Source: Saccoglossus kowalevskii | Lineage: Eukaryota > Hemichordata > Enteropneusta > Harrimaniidae | Assembly (NCBI RefSeq): GCF_000003605.2 | Contig: NW_003109600.1 | Span: forward strand, 13,872 to 39,310 | Direction of reading: 5' to 3' | DNA length: 25,439 bases | Shown: in pieces, positions 9,155-20,300 of the stretch | Position numbering within the stretch: the first letter of the stretch is position 1 | Layout: each line of letters opens with the position of its first letter | The notes under the pieces: model-generated | Told to the model about the DNA's origin: nothing | The model's database searches: none | The model's input: the letters and a program-made list of their open reading frames with translations, nothing else | Translations under genes and position numbers: made by a program

Positions 9155-11050
9155 CGTTGTTATGTTGTCATGGTACCAGAGGCGCTTGGATCGTTGTCGC
9201 TTATATGACTTTAAAGAGCAGAGCTCGATTACCATATCGGACTCTTGTATGTTTGCGTCGCTCGCTGACAATTTCTTAACGCAGCGTATTCGTCACTCAC
9301 ATCAACATTACTGAATTGCCAACTTGAACAAGCGACGAGGGACGGAGATCTACACTCCTATCCGCAGTGCGGAAAATTGACAACTAGGATGTTCATTTTA
9401 ATTATTATAATAAATCTAATTAAAAACCAGAACAATAGCATCGAATGTTAGGATGCAAACTGATGGCATACTCGGAATGTGTGTTACTATGGCCTCCCTT
9501 GAGTTCGTTAATTTGATTTAACTGTATATAGACTCCAATCGATACCGAGGCAAATAACTGTATATAGACCCCGAGCGAGGCCAATACATGTAAATCGATC
9601 TCAATATCGATTTAATAATCGCAAAGTATCGTTCATACGTTATCCTTCCGCAATAGCGCTGGTGTCAAACACGAATGAACTTCAACAATCTATACGTGTA
9701 TATGTGTATATGTTCGCCGTGATCCTGGTACATGTAGTAAATTACCAACGCAATTTTCTAAAATACAGAAGTGTCATTAAAACTTATATTACGTCACGAA
9801 AAGCTGATGACTCATGATATATTTCACTCTACAAATATTTACTGGAATACTAGGTTTTAGAATCAAATAATCGAATCAATTATTAACTAAATGGCCATCA
9901 ACAACGTGATTGATAATCATTAACAAGAATTACCCAAATCTATCAAATTAAATTAGCCCCTTTCTAATTAGGTTATTCAAAAGATGAAACATTATAATGT
10001 TTTAATTTGTTAGATCTGTTGTATGCCGGACTTTTAGGTCGAAACGTTAGTGTGCCGGTTGGTTCGTTATTTTGTAATGAAATTCAATAAAAAGTAACAC
10101 AAATGAACGTTCTTCATCGACAAAATGCACCATATGAAACAAATATTTAAACCAATTAATTATAATTTTATTTAAAATATTAAATTATTCAATTCTATTT
10201 TCTCATGTACAAAGTTGTCATGTCGACATTATGGTGATAGCGCAGACAAAATTCAACTACCAGTCATACTTCGATTATACATGGCGGAAAATGTACAAAT
10301 GAAAATTATACAAAATATGCCGCCAAAGTCCGAGTTCAAGACTTGCGGACCGAAACGACCACACACCGGATTTGTTTGTTGTATTGTGCAGCCCGGAAAA
10401 GCAATTATTGTGTGTTACTTAAAAGATTTCATTTCAGTTTTTGTTTTGTTACTGCATCAACTTTGTCGTGTGACATATTACGTCAGCGTCTATTATGGTA
10501 ATACCGGAGTTTGTTTGGTAGACAATAAGAAATAAGACAATAAACCACAATACGAATAAGAGAAGTGATACGCACTTCCTTACAATAGCCGCAATCACGT
10601 ACGCGGGGGATTGATCCATTAACACTTGTAACGGAGGGCTAGGAAAGACTAGCAAGACATCAATTGGCAAGTAATACCATTCAACAAAGACTTCAGATTT
10701 GGTGAAAATAGTTTGAGAATATATAGTATCAAAAATAACGAGATACTTTTGTTTTCGGAAATTGTTTTCTTATACAACTTTGAATATCAGACCTCGATTC
10801 TCACGGCAGATAAACATTACTATTGTCTACCATAATCTGGTACGTTTCATATTTAAGTTGAAATATATCCATATTTTTTGTCTCTTCCCAAATTTAAACG
10901 ATGAAACATTACGATATTTTAATTTGATAGATCTGTTGTATGCCGGACTATTCGGTTGAAACGTTACTGTGGTTGGTTGGTTTATTTTGTAATAAAATTC
11001 AATAAAATGTAAAATAAATGAACGTTCTTCATCGAAATAGATGCACCATA
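9155..11050 (+). repeat. 1.9-kb repeat unit, copy 2
   Basis: CGTTGTTATGTTGTCATGG begins at 9155 and again at 11051, and homology continues through both, so copies 2 and 3 are a direct tandem with a 1,896-bp step. In order the unit holds the GACAATTTCTTAACGCAGCG segment, dispersed repeat D (about 9520-9720), the CACTCTACAAATATTTACTG segment, the GGTCGAAACGTTA / TTTTGTAATGAAATTCAATA segment, the invariant MAENVQ block (10281-10436) and the right part. Near its end (10897-11050) the GATCTGTTGTATGCCGGA...CGAAACGTTACTG segment occurs a second time. No gene is supported. Confidence 0.85.
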
Positions 11051-12702
11051 CGTTGTTATGTTGTCATGGTATCCGGGCGCTTAAATTGTTGCTCGCTTAT
11101 ATGACTTTAAAGACCAGAGCTCGATTACCATATCGGACTCTTGTATGTTTGCGTCGCTGACAATTTCTTAACGCAGCGTATTCGTCACTCACATCAACAT
11201 TACTGAATTGCCAACTTGAACAAGCGACGAGGGACGGAGATCTACACTCCTATCCGCAGTGCGGAAAATTGACAACTAGGATGTTCATTTTAATTATTAT
11301 ATTTAACCTAATTATAAACCAGAACAATAGCATCGAATGTTAGGATGCAAACTGATGACATACTCGGAATGCGTGTTACTATGGCCTCCCTTGAGTTCGT
11401 TAATTTGATTTACCTGTATATGGACTCCAATCGATACCGAGGCAAATAACTGTATATAGACCCCGAGCGAGGCCAATACATGTAAATCGATCTCAATATC
11501 GATTCAATAATCGCAAAGTATCGTTCATACGTTATCCTTCCGCAATAGCGCTGGTGTCAAACACGGGTGAACTTCAACAACCTATAGAGGGCGCTCACGT
11601 GTATATGTTCGCCGTGATCCTGGTACATGTAGTAAATTACCAACGCAATTTTCTAAAATACAGAAGTGTCATTAAAACTTATATTACGTCACGAAAAGCT
11701 GATGACTCATGATATATTTCACTCTACAAATATTTACTGGAATACTAGGTTTTAGAATCAAATAATCGAATCAATTATTAACTAAATGGCCATCAACAAC
11801 GTGATTGATAATCATTAACAAGAATTACCCAAATCTATCAAATTAAATTAACCCTTTCTAATTACGTTATTCAACAGATGAAACATTACAATGTTTTAAT
11901 TTGTTAGATCTGTTGTATGCGTATAGCGTGATAGTGCAGACAAAATCCAACTACCAGTCATACTTCGATTATACATGGCGGAAAATGTACAAATGAAAAT
12001 TATACAAAATATGCCGCCAAAGTCCGAGTTCAAGACTTGCGGACCGAAACGACCACACACCGGATTTGTTTGTTGTATTGTGCAGCCCGGAAAAGCAATT
12101 ATTGTGTGTTACTTAAAAGATTTCATTTCAGTTTTTTGTTTTGTTACTGCATCAACTTTGTCGTGTGACATATTACGTCAGCGTCTATTATGGTGATACC
12201 GGAGTTAGTTTGGTAGACAATAAGAAATAAGACAATAAACCACAATACGAATAAGAGAAGTGATACGCACTTCCTTACAATAGCCGCAATCACGTACGCG
12301 GGGGATTGATCCATTAACACTTGTAACGGAGGGCTAGGAAAGACTAGCAAGACATCAATTGGCAAGTAATACCATTCAACAAAGACTTCAGATTTGGTGA
12401 AAATAGTTTGAGAATATGTAGTATCAAAAATAACGAGATACGTTTGAATATCAGACCTCGGTTCTCATGGCAGATAACTATTGCAAGTGCCTACCAATAT
12501 TTCAGTTGAAATATATTCATATTTTTGTCTCTCCCCAAGACAATCGCAGGAAACAATAACGGCTGTACTGCGGTCCCAACATATTTCATATCGGACTGTT
12601 ACATGTCATTGATATATACAATTACAAATAATTTGCTTAAATAGAACAATTACAATTCACAATCAATTACCTTAATTGCGTTGTTCGTAGTATTCTAGAT
12701 GA
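11051..12702 (+). repeat. 1.9-kb repeat unit, copy 3
   Basis: This copy follows copy 2 directly and is very similar to it. It lacks the segment corresponding to about 10026-10232, so GATCTGTTGTATGC is joined straight to the GTATAGCGTGATAG block. The invariant block with the MAENVQ frame is at 11975-12130. Dispersed repeat D lies at about 11410-11610. The right end decays at about 12702, some 700 bp before homeobox gene A. Confidence 0.85.
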
Positions 12703-13312
12703 AGAGTGGAATCCACTCACGAATGTGTAGTACATGAACGGGTGTCACACTCTAGTCTCGACCACGATAGTTACGGCCATTTTTTGTCATCAATCATCTG
12801 AGCACCAGAACATTTTACAACTATATGAATAAATATGTGAACATATTTCAGTGAAATGTCGATGACATCGTAGAAGCAATACTCTTCAAAATTGTATCGT
12901 TCAGTGATGTAATTATATTGATTCACTTCGAAAACTCAAATTAAAACTGTGCATGCAATCTCAGGTGTTTTTTATCAAGTACTATTCTTCGCAAACAAGG
13001 GTTAATGATTAAAAACTTCAATTAGAATTTAAATAAAAAAACATTTGTACTCATAAAAAGTGTAAAGGGTTTTTAAAAAATCGCTAATAAAATTATTGTT
13101 TACACTGACAGGTCTGGTACCTGTACCAGTAGTCTTTGCACAAAAGGGAAATGTGCGAATCGCCCTCCGATGTGACTTCCCGGGCAATTAACAGGTTTGG
13201 ATAGGGGTACAGCTGAATGAATGGAATGTTCCACTCTGTACGTCAAATTTCACCACCTACCGACCACTCATTTAAATTGCAAATTAGGGTTAAAACAATA
13301 GAGTCGATGACC
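12703..13312 (+). promoter_or_regulatory. upstream region of homeobox gene A
   Basis: AT-rich, non-repetitive DNA between the 1.9-kb repeats and gene A. It contains a near-perfect palindrome, CTGGTAC-CT-GTACCAG, at 13114-13129, about 270 bp before the chosen start codon, and a GC-richer patch at 13150-13195. These are candidate cis-regulatory parts; binding factors cannot be named. Confidence 0.35.
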
Positions 13313-13320
13313 TTTATAAG
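13313..13320 (+). promoter_or_regulatory. TATA-like box of homeobox gene A
   Basis: TTTATAAG lies 84 bp before ATG 13397. A start of transcription about 30 bp downstream, near TCACTCACTGG (13341), would give a 5' UTR of about 55 nt. This favours ATG 13397 over the in-frame ATG at 13217, which would lie upstream of the promoter. Confidence 0.4.
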
Positions 13321-13396
13321 ATTGGTATTTCCACGCATATCGTCACTCACTGGTCTGCTTTCTAACGACACACCTCATAGTTCGATAGCTTCTAAC

Positions 13397-14521
13397 ATGG
13401 TGCAAAACAGAAGCAGTGACAACCATTCCGGACTCCCATCTCAAATTATGAAGAAATCGTCGAATGACTTTGAAGTTGCAATGCTCCTGGCACAAAACAG
13501 AACCATGCCAATAACCAGTATGGGAATTAACACAACAGTTGCGACATCACACCATAGCCAGCAAGCTGTTCCGATGACATCCAATCCAACCATGTTTCAG
13601 ATAGGCATTCATTGCAAACAAGAACCAATTGATGTTGTAGGAATATCTGACAGCTCAGTCAGTTCACCATCTGGTAAGTAGAATATTCCAACAATGTTTC
13701 CAGTCGATAAGAGATATTCTCTGTGTACTAGTACACGTACCACGCCACGTGTTGAATCAAATAACCTCCAAGTTACAATGGTTTGCGCCATGGCTTCCAT
13801 CAAAAATGCACGATTAAATTCTGAACTAATCGAGTTTTCCTTCTTTATTCTTTCTAGTATCTGAGACGAGCTCTGATGGAAGCGACTCAAATCCACGTCG
13901 GAAAAAGGCACGTACTGCGTTTACCAACGAACAGATTGGTCTATTGGAGAAGAGATTCCGTCTTCAGAAGTATCTTTCGGCCACAGAGCGAGTGGAATTT
14001 GCCGAATCAATAGGGCTCACTGACACACAAGTAAGTTTGCTATCTGTGAATTTGAAATGGTGATATAAGGAAAATAATAATCTCAAGTTGAGCTGTGCAA
14101 GTATTATTGAGAACCACGTTATTCACTCTATTCTTGTTTTTTTAAGGTCAAAACCTGGTTTCAAAACCGTCGTATGAAGTGGAAGCGACAGAAGAAAGAT
14201 GGCGACGACGTTCCTCACCACGTTGGAGTGTACCCCTACCCTATGCAGTACCCATCACATCCTGGTCTTTCTAGCATGGTGTCTTCTCCATCCATGTTGC
14301 CCCAGCAACCGACGCCAATGACGACAGTTAGACTCTCATCACCACACAGTCAAATGTCGTCTCCGTACCAGATTCCAACGAGCTCGTATCCGCCAGTTAG
14401 CGTTGCGTCGTCTGCGTCGAGAACATGTGCACCACCGCTTCCAAGTTATTGCTCTCCCCTTACGTCATCCCAACTAAGACCAATGACGGGACATTATGAT
14501 ATTCCACCAGTCATGTACTGA
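13397..14521 (+). CDS. homeobox gene A: NK-like/Vent-like homeodomain transcription factor
   Basis: Exons are 13397-13673, 13858-14030 and 14147-14521, giving 274 residues. Introns of 184 and 116 bp have GTAAGT donors and pyrimidine-rich acceptors (TTTCTAG, TTTTTTAAG); phases are 1 and 0. The start was chosen because ATG 13397 has A at -3 and G at +4 and, like paralogue B, opens with MVQ. Residues 25-31, FEVAMLL, fit an eh1 Groucho-binding motif. CKQEP (73-77) resembles a weak SUMO site. The homeodomain spans 107-166 with R5, F8, L16, F20, W48, F49, Q50 and N51 present. Intron 2 falls exactly between residues 44 and 45. T47 (QVKTWFQNRR), QKYLSATER and AESIGL recall Vent, Bsx and Barx, but none fits fully. 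The C-terminus is rich in Pro, Ser and Tyr and ends VMY. It is probably a sequence-specific nuclear repressor. The homeodomain is certain; the family is not. Confidence 0.93.
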
Positions 14522-14655
14522 TAACGTGACCTAATACCAATTATGACCCCTGTATCTTGCATTGTTAAGATTACCTAAGTTTTGTATTTTCAACTTCATT
14601 TTTAATAATGTGCAATTTTCAGCGCTGCAAACGTGTATTTACAAATATTTTTTTA

Positions 14656-14661
14656 AATAAA
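14656..14661 (+). terminator. polyadenylation signal of homeobox gene A
   Basis: AATAAA lies 135 bp after the stop codon in an AT-rich 3' region, giving a short 3' UTR of about 150-160 nt. Confidence 0.5.
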
Positions 14662-14787
14662 TTAAATCTTTTGAAACTTTTAAAAATAATATGGAAGTTT
14701 TAGAATGTGTATGGTGTACTATAGTGTCACTCTAATGTGACACGTATCTTTACTATACAAGTTTAGGCTTACAACACGTCAACCAGG

Positions 14788-14943
14788 CGGCTGATCTGCA
14801 CTGGCTCGGAAGATGAATTCTGATTGGCTAAAAAAACAAAAAAACTTGTGGCGTTGAATGCACGTTCATTGTCAGTAAGTATTGTTATGCAAATTCAAAC
14901 TAGCTAATCATTTACAACCTTCCGAGCCAGTGCAGATTAGCCC
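14788..14943. mobile_element. MITE, 156 bp, with 8-bp target duplication
   Basis: The left end GGCTGATCTGCACTGGCTCG (from 14789) and the right end form an imperfect inverted repeat of about 25 bp, with the G/A change in CTGATC versus CTAATC as the main mismatch. Both ends are flanked by CAACCAGG (14780-14787 and 14944-14951). Eight bases is the duplication length of hAT-type transposition. The terminal bases do not match the usual hAT CA(G/T) start, so the superfamily is tentative. There is no coding frame. It lies about 260 bp past the end of gene A. Confidence 0.75.
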
Positions 14944-15152
14944 CAACCAGGGATGAATACAATCTTGGGTTCGTACGAAACTCCTTGAATCTGTAGATTT
15001 TGATCCTTTATTTTTTATATTTATCACCCATACTACACTTATTATGAAATAAAACTAACTGGGAGTTTATAATGACCACCTAGCGTTCGAATGATTGGCT
15101 GTGTCAAGTTTACAGCCTGGTGTCCAAACGTTTTTGGTTTGCTTCTATTTAC

Positions 15153-15165
15153 ATTTGCATATAAA
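15153..15165 (+). promoter_or_regulatory. octamer motif overlapping a TATA box
   Basis: ATTTGCAT (15153-15160) is the exact POU-factor octamer. Its last T begins TATAAA (15160-15165). Sixty bases downstream is ATG 15225 of a possible small gene. An octamer beside a TATA box is a known arrangement in regulated promoters; here it is supported only by motif and position. Confidence 0.4.
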
Positions 15166-15224
15166 CTTATTGCAGCAGGGAGACGAGTTACTCTGCATTA
15201 TCAATGAATATTTATTACTACACC

Positions 15225-15614
15225 ATGAAATCCGACCGAGCGAATCAAATTCCTGGTAGACTAAAGTATTTGATCTCGGAGTTGCGAGCTTTGAAGCCAG
15301 CAACCAATGCTTCTGCTTGCAGTGTAAGTCACTTCAAAATTGGGTGAAGTAACATGAACGAGGTGATGGTGATGGTGCAGTATCTAGATATTTCACGGAT
15401 AGCGGTCGCGTGGATATAGCACTGGTACGGGCTATAATTGTACAGAAAATGTCCCTCGGAAGACTAGTGTTGTAACGTTAGACATGTGTTTAGAAGTCCA
15501 CTCCCTACCATGCTGACTTTAACATGCTAACCAACGTGACAACAGGAGTACATGTGGCAAAGTCTGGAAATAAGTCTTTGTCGGTCTTTATTCTACACAA
15601 GCTCTCAAATATGA
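15225..15614 (+). CDS. possible two-exon small protein, function unknown
   Basis: Exon 1 (15225-15323) begins with ATG in the context CACCATGA and encodes 33 residues, MKSDRANQIPGRLKYL and then ISELRALKPATNASACS. It ends at a consensus GTAAGT donor in phase 0. A possible exon 2 starts at 15546 after ACAACAG, with a branch-like TGCTAACC about 25-30 bp before it. It adds 22 residues (EYMWQSLEISLCRSLFYTSS then QI) before TGA at 15612-15614. The total would be 55 residues. Codon use in exon 1 is balanced and the segment is GC-richer than its surroundings. An octamer/TATA promoter sits at the right distance. I recognise no domain, signal peptide or membrane segment; residues 12-23 could form an amphipathic helix. 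Exon 2 is the weaker half; exon 1 may splice elsewhere, or the whole may be non-coding. Confidence 0.3.
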
Positions 15615-15619
15615 AAAAT

Positions 15620-16380
15620 TATAATTGCACTTTTTTTTAAACAAACATTGTTTTCGAAAGAAGGAACGAGTTCTGAACTTTTTCTACAAATCGTTTTTTT
15701 TTATGGAAATCGAGCTGTTGTAAATGTCACTATTTTGATCATAAGTGAGCACGTTAATTGAGATTTAAAATCATAAATGAACGTTTTGCACGTAAATTTT
15801 ACCATTGAGTATATCTCCCATAGTTCATGATTCATTGTTCATGCCCTCTAAAGCGCCTCAGCTGTATCGCCAATTGTCCAGTCGTAGCGCCCTCGTCGAC
15901 AAAAAAACTATGTGATCCGATGTGGTAAGCGAGACTGTACAATCCGTACCAGGATCATGTACAGATGTTTTCAATTTTATTAGGCCAAAAAAAAACAAAA
16001 AAAAAAACGTTTTGTTGCCCTCAGCGACCGACCGAAATATATGAAATATCGAGTCTTGTTTTTTTAATAGGCCCAAATATTAAAAACTCGCCATTTTAAT
16101 CAGTAAAAATGTGTTTCCTCTTAAAATTAACGATATAGGGCCGTTGTTTGATCCCCAGGGTCCCCCGGGGATAAGTGGCGACTTTGAACCTCGGGTTGAT
16201 TTGTATTTCTCTTAAAATAAAAAATAAAAAATATCCGACCGACCGACCGACCCAATTTTTCAATTTTCCGACTTGAGGACAACATAAGTTGTTTTTTGGT
16301 CTTATTGGAAATAAAATACTAACGTCCGATTTAAGATATTGCCAGTTTTAGGCATTTGGGTTAAAACGGGGGAGTCGTCA
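15620..16380. other. unclassified, probably repetitive spacer
   Basis: There are several A/T runs, an A-rich tract at 15985-16010 (AAAAAAAAACAAAAAAAAAA), a (CCGA)n tract at 16235-16252 and a shorter GACCGACCGA near 16024. Between them lies a GC-richer piece with TCCCCAGGGTCCCCCGGGGA (16153-16172). The mix of A-runs and CCGA repeats resembles an interspersed repeat, but no family is recognised and no frame is convincing. Confidence 0.3.
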
Positions 16381-16383
16381 CCT

Positions 16384-16495
16384 ACGCATGCGTCAGGTGG
16401 CCATAGCGTGTCATTGTTTATAAACACTCTTCTACCCATGAGCTTCTTAGCGTGTGTTGTTATCATCGCCTAGGACTCAATTCCCGCGCGTGCGC
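16384..16495. promoter_or_regulatory. CpG-rich patch with NRF-1-like sites
   Basis: ACGCATGCGT (16384-16393, palindromic) and GCGCGTGCGC (16486-16495) fit the alternating GCGCA/TGCGC pattern of NRF-1 sites. They sit in one of the few CpG-rich stretches of the window. An inverted CCAAT box (ATTGGTT) lies at about 16655. The patch looks like a housekeeping promoter, but open frames on either strand nearby (61-63 codons) lack good starts and match nothing I know. Confidence 0.25.
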
Positions 16496-17122
16496 AGGTG
16501 ACGGCCCTCCCGCTTTAATACTTTCTGTGTGCAATGGGAGATGCATCATGTGTTGTCGGTTCAGGCTCATAGACGAGATTCCGGAGCAAACAAGAATACC
16601 ACATGTAGTGTATTTTAGAAACGTGCGGAGGCGATGATGCTTTGAGAGGTTTAATTGGTTGAATGATTTCGTCGAACGTCAGATTTATGGTTATTGAAGT
16701 TTCCAAATATACCCAATGTAGTACAAATTGATTTACAATTCATCAATTTATGTTTACCGTGACAATATGATTTGATTAAGAGCGCATGGCAACACAACAT
16801 TACAAAGTCGTCATTTCTTTCAAAGGTGGTGTTGCTATCAGACTAGTAATCGGCCAGTTTGTTTTAATGCATATTTAATAATAATCGCAGTTTTGATTTG
16901 TACACATGAAGATTGACAATTCGCATATTTATTTGTGTCATTTCTAAATTTGGAGACTGAGAAAGATTGCCCATCTCGGTTCGAATCACGACTTTCGTAC
17001 TGGTACTCAGTATCTACAGTCCCTACTCTAGAAGGGATTTGGTTGGGATGGCTATACAAACGAAAACCTCAGCGAATGTCATGATAGACAAATTCACATT
17101 CTTAGACTATTGGAATGTAGGA

Positions 17123-17318
17123 AGGTCCGGTCACGCACTGTTCAGACGGCCGACGGTCCGGCCACACACTGTTCAGACGGCCGACGTTTCGGCCACGCAC
17201 TGTTCAGACGGCCGACTTTTCGGTTACGCACTGTTCAGACGGCCGACTTTTCGGTCACGCTCTGTTAAGAATGCCGACTTTTCGGCCACGCACTGTTCAG
17301 AACGCCGACTTTTCAATC
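17123..17318. repeat. 31-bp GC-rich minisatellite, about 6 copies
   Basis: CACTGTTCAGACGGCCGAC begins at 17136 and the unit recurs at 17167, 17198, 17229, 17260 and 17291, exactly 31 bp apart, joined by TTTTCGGCCACG-type linkers. The fifth and sixth units have lost the GACGGCC word (TTAAGAATGCC, TTCAGAACGCC). The open reading frame across it (16967-17371) is a by-product of the repeat, because a 31-bp unit rotates the frame and the three frames happen to lack stops. Confidence 0.95.
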
Positions 17319-17329
17319 GTTCTGTTACC

Positions 17330-20300
17330 AGCCCGGCAATCAAATACGATACAAATCTTTCAAAATACTAATAAGTTGGTGGATTTGTCAAATAATTATA
17401 CTTGGCACTAAACGAGTTATTATAAACAATATATACCGTACACGAAAATAAATATACCATGCCTGTAACGCACGAGTTATTAGTAAAGGGGAACGATTAT
17501 ATGCTACTCCAGTACGATTTTACAACAATCCGGATTCGAAACAATCTGATTGGAATTGGATCTTATTGGACTTTTCTTCTATACTTTCCATTTTTTCAAT
17601 TGTTCATTCATATTTTTTTTTTCGAATTTATTATGTGATTATGCCGGTCTTGTGCAAGCGAGAAAGTCCAATCATGGCAATATATAAAGCTTTCTCTGTT
17701 TTGTTATTGAAGTTTGCGATAGTTAAACGAGGTCTGCTTTGTAAGTGGTTCAGGTCTATAGGGTTTTAGCGATCAGATCAAATTAAAGTTGGGGGAATAA
17801 TTGAAAAAATAATACAATCACACACAAAAAATCAAAAATGTAAAACGAAAGTCCAATAAGATATTATTTTAATCACATCGGAGTTGAAAATGACTGGAAT
17901 TTTCGTGCACCTCAACTATTTTTTTAAATTCTTTACGTATGCATGAAAACATTTTTGCATTCACATTTTTCACAATTGTTTTAAATTACGGCGGTGCCGT
18001 CGTGGGACATCCTTGAGCTCATACAATCGTGCTTACTAATTTACATGTAAACAAACAACGTATACTAGTATATCCATATATCGAACACGGCGCGGCGCGT
18101 TTATGAAATGTACATACTAGATGAACATACTATTAAAAGTCAGGTTGCCGGCAGAATTACATCACGGCAATACTTGTTGTTTCAAGTGATATCATATCGC
18201 CACAATGTTTGAAATATATCGATATAAGCTTATTAAACGGTTACAGTATCACTGGGTCATTTATGTGTTAAGCGCATCACTCCGTCCAAAAAATGTGAAT
18301 GACTAAAATTTCAAATTATATGTGATATTGTTTTCATTCGCTGCAATTGGTATTTACCAATTTACTTATACTATAATATCAATTTACTCTCGCACGTTAT
18401 GTGGTGAGTAATAGAGTGGGTTCGCTTTTTCTTAAAATTGTTGCTAGTACGATGTGTTGCAATGCGGTGTTGCGATGGCTGTGATCGCCGAAAATGTATA
18501 TCGAGATTTATAAATGCGATGCATCAACGTATATCAAGTCTTGCAACACATTTTATTTGTTTCTTTATTCTCGCCTATTAAATATGTTCGATATGAGACC
18601 CATGGCGGCGTATACAACCAACGTAAAATACGACCACCGCCTATTAAAACACTCAAGAATACAAGATTTCTTTTTCTTTTAAAAACACCCGCAGCCGAAT
18701 AGATGCGAAATGTGTGTGCACCGTCTTGGTGGATGTCTCGAAGTAGCAATGTTGGCTTCAACATTAATATTTCGATAGTTCTACTTGCAAATAAATCAAT
18801 CGACCACTTTTAATAGTACATATTTGATAAATGAGTGCTGTTAATTTCATTCATCTGATAGTACGCAGTCTAAAGAATATAAATATGCTGGTGAGCTGCA
18901 TGTTCTATAAAGAATAAGATCACTTCCGTCTTGAAGTCAGAATACCCGCATTAAACTATTCAACAAAAGAACACGCCAACTAAAAGGCAGTTTTTTTGCT
19001 TTGTTCTGAAATTGGTGCCACGTGCCTGAGGTGGATACCCATTGATAGTAAGAATCACAGCTGTGACCGGTAAAGATGTAAACTGTGAAACGGTGCATCA
19101 TTTTATTACGTTTGTCTCGAGTGCGAATGAGCATTCAGCTGGATGATACGTCATTCTATTGTTCAATGCGAGAGTTATGGCTTAAGTTTACTAACTGCAT
19201 AAAACGCGACATCCATTATAATAATGGCAAGTTATAATGAATACGTATGTGAGAATATAATGAGAATTTAGAAATTAGGTACTAGTGACTATGGAAAACA
19301 ATATAATCTAGATGCATATCCATTCCTTTGAGCCACATCTATACTTTCCAGTGTTCGCACCACGATTACATCATGACCACAACGACAATGTTGAGTCTTG
19401 GCGGACGTACTCGTGTAAAATGTTTTTATTTTTTGTGCTGTCATTTTGGCCTCACATCTCTCAATAAATATGACTATAAAAGCGACAAGGTGTATAATAA
19501 TAATAATAATAATAATAAGATTACTAGGATAATATGCACTCGTGCAGTATTCTGGATGGCACCGACCATTACTAATTACAATCATCGGTCGATACGATCA
19601 CCGTACTGCAACTATGCATACTTCATGGTATTCCTATATTAACCTCATTTTATAGAATTACGCGAAATTAGTTTTTCAAACCAGACGACATTCAAGACAC
19701 ATATCTACTCGCCATTGTGTAGGTACTGTATAATAACATAACAAAACCAGCACAATCTTGAGAAAAAAAGAATATTCACGATCAAGTAGTATCACGTCGA
19801 CCCAGATTTAAAGTTTACGTAAAGCAGTTTTCACAAATATTATAAATGGTATTTACCTCCATTTAGAATAAGTTTGGTAGAAAATACTTCCCAAGTCGCA
19901 ATATCTCGTTTCATTCTGTACATTAGACACGTTTTGATTGTTTTGTTTTTTACTTTTCGTTTATGAAGATTGTATTAAAACATTTTATAAAGTATTCAGT
20001 GAAAAGCATTGTAGAATATATTAAATAATTCTTTCTAACCAGTGAGCATTTGTTAGTATTTGGAGTTTTCACAACACATTAAAACACGGAGTTTAGTAGA
20101 GTTTACGGCCATTTAAATATTGTTTATTGCATCTCCGACACTTAAGTGTTTATCATACATCAGAACTGTGTCCATGTGCTATGATTGTGCAAAGCATCAG
20201 AATAGGCAATTTTAACTGATTGTTGTATCACAATAACAGCTAATAAAATCGTGCACTAGTGAACAGACAAATGATATCAGTTAGCATTCAAAAACAAAAC

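Noticed and set aside
9803-9860. Hammerhead ribozyme (CTGATGA in repeat copies 2 and 3)
   Set aside because: No stem II and no GAAA at the proper distance follow; copies 2 and 3 have GGAATA where copy 1 has GAAATA, and copy 1 lacks CTGATGA.
10449-12365. Identical minus-strand 73-codon frames in repeat copies 2 and 3
   Set aside because: Identity is explained by the recent tandem duplication; copy 1 does not keep the frame.
13217-13396. Upstream in-frame ATG at 13217 as the start of homeobox gene A
   Set aside because: The extra 60 residues have no match in paralogue B. ATG 13397 has a better context, sits after a TATA-like box, and aligns the MVQ start and the eh1 position with gene B.
16980-16991. 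B-box-like GGTTCGAATCAC as a tRNA or SINE
   Set aside because: No A box about 30-60 bp upstream and no acceptor stem pairing.
16967-17371. 134-codon frame as a repeat protein
   Set aside because: The open frame is a by-product of the 31-bp minisatellite read in rotating frames.
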